NCBI GenBank assembly: GCA_002914845.1
Contig: JXTC01000010.1
Span: 582,493-646,492, forward strand
Length of the DNA: 64,000 bases
Origin: Trema orientale
Lineage: Eukaryota > Streptophyta > Magnoliopsida > Rosales > Cannabaceae
Direction of reading: 5' to 3'
The notes under the pieces were generated by a model, which worked only from the letters and a program-made list of their open reading frames with translations, did not search any database and was not told the DNA's origin. Below, one piece after another: positions 58,754 through 64,000 of the stretch. The number at the start of each line of letters is the position of its first letter. Position 1 is the first letter of the stretch. The position numbers were made by a program, and so were the translations under genes.

Positions 58754-61050
58754 TGTCACGACCGAAAATCCAAGGCCGTGACTTTTAGTAATTTTATGTT
58801 GAAACAGTGGTAAATGGTAATTTTTCAAAATTCCAGAAAATCGAGTACTTGAAATTTTAGGTTTTAGTCCTCAAAAGTGAGTAAATTACAAAATCATGAA
58901 ACTTTCCATTTCTTTTAATTTCTCAAGAAAAACTTCATTTAAAAATTGAGAGAAATTATAAATAATTAGTTTAAAAACTTTTACTAAATCATGAAATTTA
59001 GTGGAACGTTTAATTAAAACCTTAGGCCCAATGTCCAAATATTTACATAAAATCATTTGTACCTCTAAGTACTCAATTTAATGCCAAAGTCATCCTCATA
59101 CATCCACTTAGTAAATACACTATTATTGGCTAAATAAAATTGACATAGAAAAGAAAGAGAATATGGACTAGGAACCAACCAATGAAAAGGAATGGAACTG
59201 CAAACACATATACCAAGTATGCTTGCCAAGCCACCAGACAATTAACCCAAAATAAATCAACACCTGAAAGTGGGAAGAAGTAGGGGGGGTGAGCACGTGA
59301 ATGCTCAGTAGAGATTCGATTACAAGTTTTTATACATAAGAAATATACTCACGTTGAAGGTCCTGCATGGTTCATAGTCCACTCAAAACAATTCATAAAA
59401 TTCAAGTGGAAATCACCGTCTAATAGTTCAAACATTCCAAACCATTGTAAATCGTTCACCAAAACCAGTACATATCTATTCAAGCCAACATATAACCATG
59501 TATGCAATCATGATGTCCAAAGTGTCCTAGTGGATCACTCGTAAGTCCGAGCCACCTAATGAGGCGATCGTAAGTCCGAGCACCCAATGTGGGGTACCGT
59601 AAGTCCGACGTCCGTATAAGTATGTGAATACATGCCAATGCTATATGAATGACAGAATAAGGATATGCACCATTTCCACAAAATCTCAAAAATAACTATA
59701 CAGTATTCTTTAATCAAACATCATTTAGTCCTCAAAGCTGAGTTCTCAAATCATTTGGGATTTTCTAAAAATTTCGGCATTATAACAGCCATTTTTGACC
59801 AAAACCCAAAAATCCAATTTCCTGCAGAAAATAGTTCAATACAATATATATGATATGCCAACCAGTGTGACGTGCCTTTCAGGCAGTTTATATCTCAAAT
59901 CAGCTCAAAACAAACATAAACACAATTTTTATAAATCATTTCACGAAATTCCATATTTATCAAAAATATGTGAAAAATAAAATTAAATCGATTCAAAGAT
60001 CAAGTAATCGAATTTCTACCTCAATTGAGTGTCTAAATAGTGTTATGGGACTATAGAGAAAGTTTAGCGTCGTTTGGGTTTCATTTGAAAGGTCGAGTGT
60101 CGTTTTTGAACCTTTTGATTAATAGGTTTGAAAACTCGATTTTCAATCAGAGCTTCAGATCGTGAAACAGACTTCACCACTGAATTCAGAGCACCCAAAA
60201 ATGCTAGGTTAGACATATAATTTGACTGATTCGAACTCAGGTAGAACTCGGGTCCACGGCACGCAAAACGAGACAATCTAAGTTATTAGAATTGGATTTT
60301 CGGGCCCGTCACCAAATATGGACAATATATATATATATATATCAAAACTCTTGTTTTCACGAGTACATCATAAATATGAGGTTTATTTTACGATCTAACG
60401 GTCGGATTGAGGAATTTAAATACGAAACTAAAATAGCTCAAAATTGACAAAGATGGCAAAATTCAATCCGGACAATACTGAGTCAAGATATATATACCAC
60501 GTCGAAGATCGTGACGAAACGAGCTGAACGGGACCAGTTTCACGGTGAATGGACGTCGGAGTTGACGGCGGCGAACAAAAGCTCCTGCGGCGTCCAGCTG
60601 CAATTTCCGGCGATGGCGAGCACCGGTGGAGCTAGGATCGGTGGTGGAGCTTCGTCTAGCTGCGGGGTGTCGACGCCGGCCTGTGGCGCAGCAGAACGGC
60701 GGCGGAGGCAACTGGTCAGAGCTTCGCCGGTAAATCGGCGTTTTCACTGGAAATCGTGTAGAGAGAGAGAGAGAGAGAGAGCTGAGAGATCGAGAGGGAA
60801 GAGAGAGAGAGAGAGAGAGAGCTGAAACTTTCAGCTTGGCCACGTGGCGTCCATTTAATGGGTGCCTAGTTTTGCAATTAAACCCCTGACTCATAAACAC
60901 TCTCATATAAGTCCACAAAATTGCAAATAAACCCCTGTTTTTGAAATTTCTCTCAAATAAATCCAAATTTCGAAATTTCAATTTATTTTATTTTTGTTTT
61001 TATATGGTCAAAAGACTAAAACACCCTTTGAAAAAATAAGGGGTTTTACA
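58754..61050 (-). mobile_element. Solo LTR of the gypsy family, antisense (2,297 bp)
   Basis: Begins TGTCACGACCGAAAATCCAA and ends AAGGGGTTTTACA, flanked by a perfect 5-bp target duplication AAAGG (58749-58753 and 61051-61055). It aligns with the solo LTR in the CAT-D intron and, in reverse complement, with the gypsy 3' LTR (for example CTAGGTTAGACATATAATTT, about 60203-60222). The GC-rich zone (60500-60830) ends in (GA)n microsatellites, which create spurious open frames. The clean duplication shows a complete insertion-then-recombination history. Confidence 0.9.
60760..60823. repeat. (GA)n microsatellites inside the solo LTR
   Basis: Two AG runs at about 60762-60781 and 60804-60821 within the LTR's GC-rich zone. 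Related LTRs have shorter AG-rich stretches at the same relative place (about 48100-48120 and 39945-39960). Confidence 0.75.
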
Positions 61051-61055
61051 AAAGG

Positions 61056-62421
61056 ACTATAAATAAACTTACATGAGTACACGAAAGATACATTTGGGGT
61101 CGTATAAAGTATCTTCCATCATTTTTCTAAATCTCTTTCAGAGTGCTTAATTCATCACTTAGAGGTACATGAAAGAACGAAATATTAATAGTTATGTCCA
61201 AATTTTGTCAGTTTATTTTTATGATCTATATGGTCTATATAATATAGATATAATTGGCTGCAACCTAATTATTATCTAATTACGAGAATATTGATATCTC
61301 AAATCAGACGAATCAAATAAGTATCAGCTATGATTTGATTACCCTTATATGTACTAACAATGTTATGTAATTATTAAGATATTTGTTTGATGGGTCTCTT
61401 CTTATTCTATAAATACATATTCTTTTAATAAGATGAGGATAACATATAATTAATTCTCTAAGCCTCTGTATTACAATTGTTATATTTTCCCTTCCCTTTC
61501 ATCTTTGGATCATCTCTACGTTTTTTATTCTCCAGAAATCACTACAAGAAAATATGAGTTTTACACGCACATATATATGTGGGTAAAAATCAAATATGTG
61601 TGGATTATGTCATTTACTCACATATAAAATAATTATCGATATGCAATATGTAAAAGGTCGTATAGAAAGGTTTTTATACACTATCATTCTTTTGCAGAAA
61701 ATTCAAAACTATATATATTGGGATTTGATCTTTATAAAGAGTATATAGGTAGTCCTCGTGAGCACGACCCAATCCAACAAACCATCTTTTTTCTCTTACG
61801 GAAATGATCGATGAAACAAAAATCAAAATCTAAACCTAAATGCATCCATTAATTTAAGACACAATTAGATATACAAAAAAAAAAAAAAAAAATATAGTAC
61901 AAAGACAAATACACCCAAAAAAATAAATAAAGAAAAGAATAGTATATTGAAAATAGATGATTCACAAATCCGAAACAAGAGACTTATTCCAGATAGAATT
62001 TTCTATTATGTGCTATATGTGAGTTTATGATGTTTCTATATTTTGTATTGAGATTATGACTATGACCATGGGCATTTCGTTATCAGCATACATGCTTGGC
62101 ATGTATGATGAGATAGTATCATATGCATTACGAGGCCATGCAAATTTTATAGAAAAGTTAAATAGAATAAAAAGTTTTCGAAATGTCTTAATATTATTAT
62201 GTAAAGCTTTTATCAAAGAAAAGTTGAAGAAAGGAAATTTTAAAGAATGTGCCACTATTTTGGGGATGCGACAGAGATAACAATTTTTAGTATTAGATGG
62301 GGCCTGGAGTTGCTCTTAATGGCAGTCCACAGAGAGCCAGGTCTGTCAGGATCAATTAATTAGAGTTTACCACACTTTAGTTTTTCTCTTCCACATCAGC
62401 TAGCAGAGCACATTAAAGTAT
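61056..62421. other. Intergenic DNA, no gene recognised
   Basis: A CACTACAAGAAAA word at 61541 resembles one CACTA terminus, but no matching inverted end was found. The stretch 61380-61540 (CTATAAATACATATTC then a T-rich tail) has the look of an LTR fragment without a partner. A 74-codon frame at 62056 shows no recognised domain. Confidence 0.45.
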
Positions 62422-62430
62422 ATATTTTAA

Positions 62431-62602
62431 GGGCGCGTCTACAGTAGGGGCGCCCCTACGTAGGGTCCTGTCTATTCACCGTTGGATGGGAATCTGTATA
62501 TAAATAGATTCTCCATAGATTCCCGTTATTCCCCACAGATTCCCATCCAACGATAATTAAGACATGACCCTACGTAGGAACGCCCCTACCGTAGCCATCC
62601 CC
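62431..62602. mobile_element. Mutator-type MITE (172 bp) with 9-bp target duplication
   Basis: Long inverted arms: GGGCGCGTCTACAGTAGGGG on the left against GGGGATGGCTACGGTAGGGG from the right, then TACGTAGGGTC and CGTTGGATGGGAATCTGT on both arms. It is flanked by a perfect 9-bp duplication ATATTTTAA (62422-62430 and 62603-62611), the length typical of Mutator-like elements. Almost the whole element can fold on itself. Confidence 0.9.
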
Positions 62603-62787
62603 ATATTTTAAATGTATTTCATAGTTTCTCCTTAAAGTTATTTTTATTAATGCTAGTGTGGTACTTATCTACCATCTTTTGTTTGTAATATGAGTATGTA
62701 CCAATCCATGCTATGTTTATAAACAAAGCTAAATATCCACTGAGTTTTCAAAGAAAATAAAAACGTTCAAATTAGTCTATATTTTTA

Positions 62788-64000
62788 GAAAAATAATTGC
62801 ACAAATATTTTTTGAACGTAATGACTCGTTAAAAAAAAAAACTAATAAACTTCTACTAGTAATACATCGAAAATGAGGGCATTGCAAATATATAGTCGGT
62901 AACATTTATGGAATCCAATTATCACTGGTGCAGCCAATAGGGGTCGAGAGGCACTGAACTTTATACTTTTACTTTTAAAAAAAAAAATTATATGTGTTGT
63001 TTTTTTTTTAAAAGAAAAATTAATTATGTCCTTATTTGCCCCCCGACTAAATTTTATAATTTATAAGTTTCATGTATTTTTCAAAAAAAAAAAACTCAAG
63101 TTATGCCCCACTTGATAATTAAAGTTTTAATCGAACCCTTATATTTTCATACCAAAAACGTTTAACTAACTATGTAATAACTACATTTTTGTGTTGAGTA
63201 GGAAAAAAAAATACTTCATTTTTTTAACTCTTCAAAGTTTTTTGGACCTAAATTAATTTTAAAAATTCAATTAAATTCAACTAAACCTCATTTATAAAGT
63301 GATACAAAAATATAAAGATAAAAAATTAGGAAAATTGAAGAAGAAAAAAGTTTAGAAAAAAAATCATTCTCTTTGTAGTTTTGCTCATTCTCGAAAAAAC
63401 ATTAGGCTCCACCGCTGCCAACTACGGCAAGCTTCAAATACACAACAATTTTTTTTTAATTTATGTAATTTCATTTTAAAACATAAATATATTATTCTAC
63501 AAACAATTTTAAACTATAATTTTGATCATAAATGCGGATTTATTGATATTTGATAATAAAACATTCAAAGTAGATTTCATTTGATATTAATAAAAATGTG
63601 TGATTTTTTTTTTATTAAGACCAAACATTGTGGGTCTTTTTGATATTATCCGAAAAGAAATCTATTAAAATCTTAATAGTTGGTTTTAAATAAAAAATAA
63701 TAGCTACATTGTCACGTGTGAAATTCGATTAAAACGACATAATTAAGATTAGAAAAAAAAACAAAAACAAAAACAAAAAAACAAAACCACTAATCTGACC
63801 AGTGGACTTGATTCACGGCATAAACGACTACACATCCTCAAGGTTGGAACTTGGAAGGTCATTTGTCAATCCCAGTATTCCGAAAGACAAGGGACAAAGT
63901 GGACCCACTTTCAGTAGCTAAACCCGTAATCCGTACCAAAGAATGAAAAATTTAATAAGCTGCCAAAAAGTAAAAGAAAACGTTTACATATTTGCTAACT
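62788..64000. repeat. Duplicated CAT-D upstream block, copy 2 (runs off the window)
   Basis: Collinear with 41825-43041, differing by scattered substitutions and small indels, including an expanded (AAAAAC)n tract at about 63750-63785. By alignment, position 64000 corresponds to 43041, which is 588 bp before the CAT-D start codon. It includes the G-box-like TCACGTGTG (about 63712). Confidence 0.92.

Noticed and set aside
60463..60981. 172-codon minus-strand frame with Arg/Ser/Pro-rich composition
   Set aside because: It lies in the GC-rich zone plus (GA)n of a solo LTR; equivalent zones in the other family LTRs do not keep the frame.
61541..61560. CACTACAAGAAAA as the start of a CACTA transposon
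   Set aside because: No inverted partner end or subterminal repeat array found in the rest of the window.

Overview
This window looks like nuclear DNA from a flowering plant, probably a eudicot. It is AT-rich, its genes are split by introns with normal GT-AG borders, it is crowded with plant transposons (Ty1/copia, Ty3/gypsy, TRIM, CACTA, several MITE families), and all its host genes belong to one plant family. I see no prokaryotic-style operons, rRNA, tRNA or CRISPR. I cannot name the species.

The host content is a cluster of cationic amino acid transporter genes (CAT, APC superfamily, CAT1/CAT5/CAT8-like clade). Three copies look intact, all on the plus strand, each with two coding exons and a phase-1 intron at the same Gly codon: CAT-A (14584-18071, 594 aa), CAT-C (26150-30926, 616 aa) and CAT-D (43629-52963, 617 aa). 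Two copies are broken. CAT-B (20343-21786, minus strand) is a decayed exon 2 lying in an inverted duplicate of the CAT-C locus. CAT-E (55613-57454, plus) is a divergent CAT1-like copy without the intron, open except for one in-frame TAA where its paralogs have a conserved Trp. The last 1.2 kb of the window repeats the DNA upstream of CAT-D, so a further CAT copy is expected just to the right.

Layout. 0-13.9 kb: transposons only (CACTA element; a 3.8 kb minus-strand copia element with perfect target duplication; a minisatellite; a copia 3' end; hAT-like and foldback repeats). 14-18.6 kb: CAT-A. 18.6-22.7 kb: unassigned DNA, then inverted pseudogene CAT-B. 22.7-26 kb: antisense copia remnant, a three-LTR tandem TRIM, and a gypsy-family LTR fragment reaching close to CAT-C. 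26-31 kb: CAT-C. 31-33.6 kb: unassigned DNA. 33.6-41.8 kb: a decayed chromodomain-type Ty3/gypsy element holding a nested hAT MITE. 41.8-53 kb: CAT-D, whose 7.5 kb intron holds a solo LTR and several MITEs. 55.6-57.5 kb: CAT-E, with a MITE 11 bp after its stop. 58.7-61.1 kb: a second solo LTR. 62.4-64 kb: a Mutator-type MITE and the duplicated promoter block.

The transporters presumably act singly as plasma- or endomembrane proton-coupled uptake carriers for basic amino acids; that is family knowledge, not shown by the sequence. The biology of the window is local gene amplification and decay driven by duplication, inversion, retroelement insertion and possibly gene conversion. I found no convincing evidence of a new kind of biological system.
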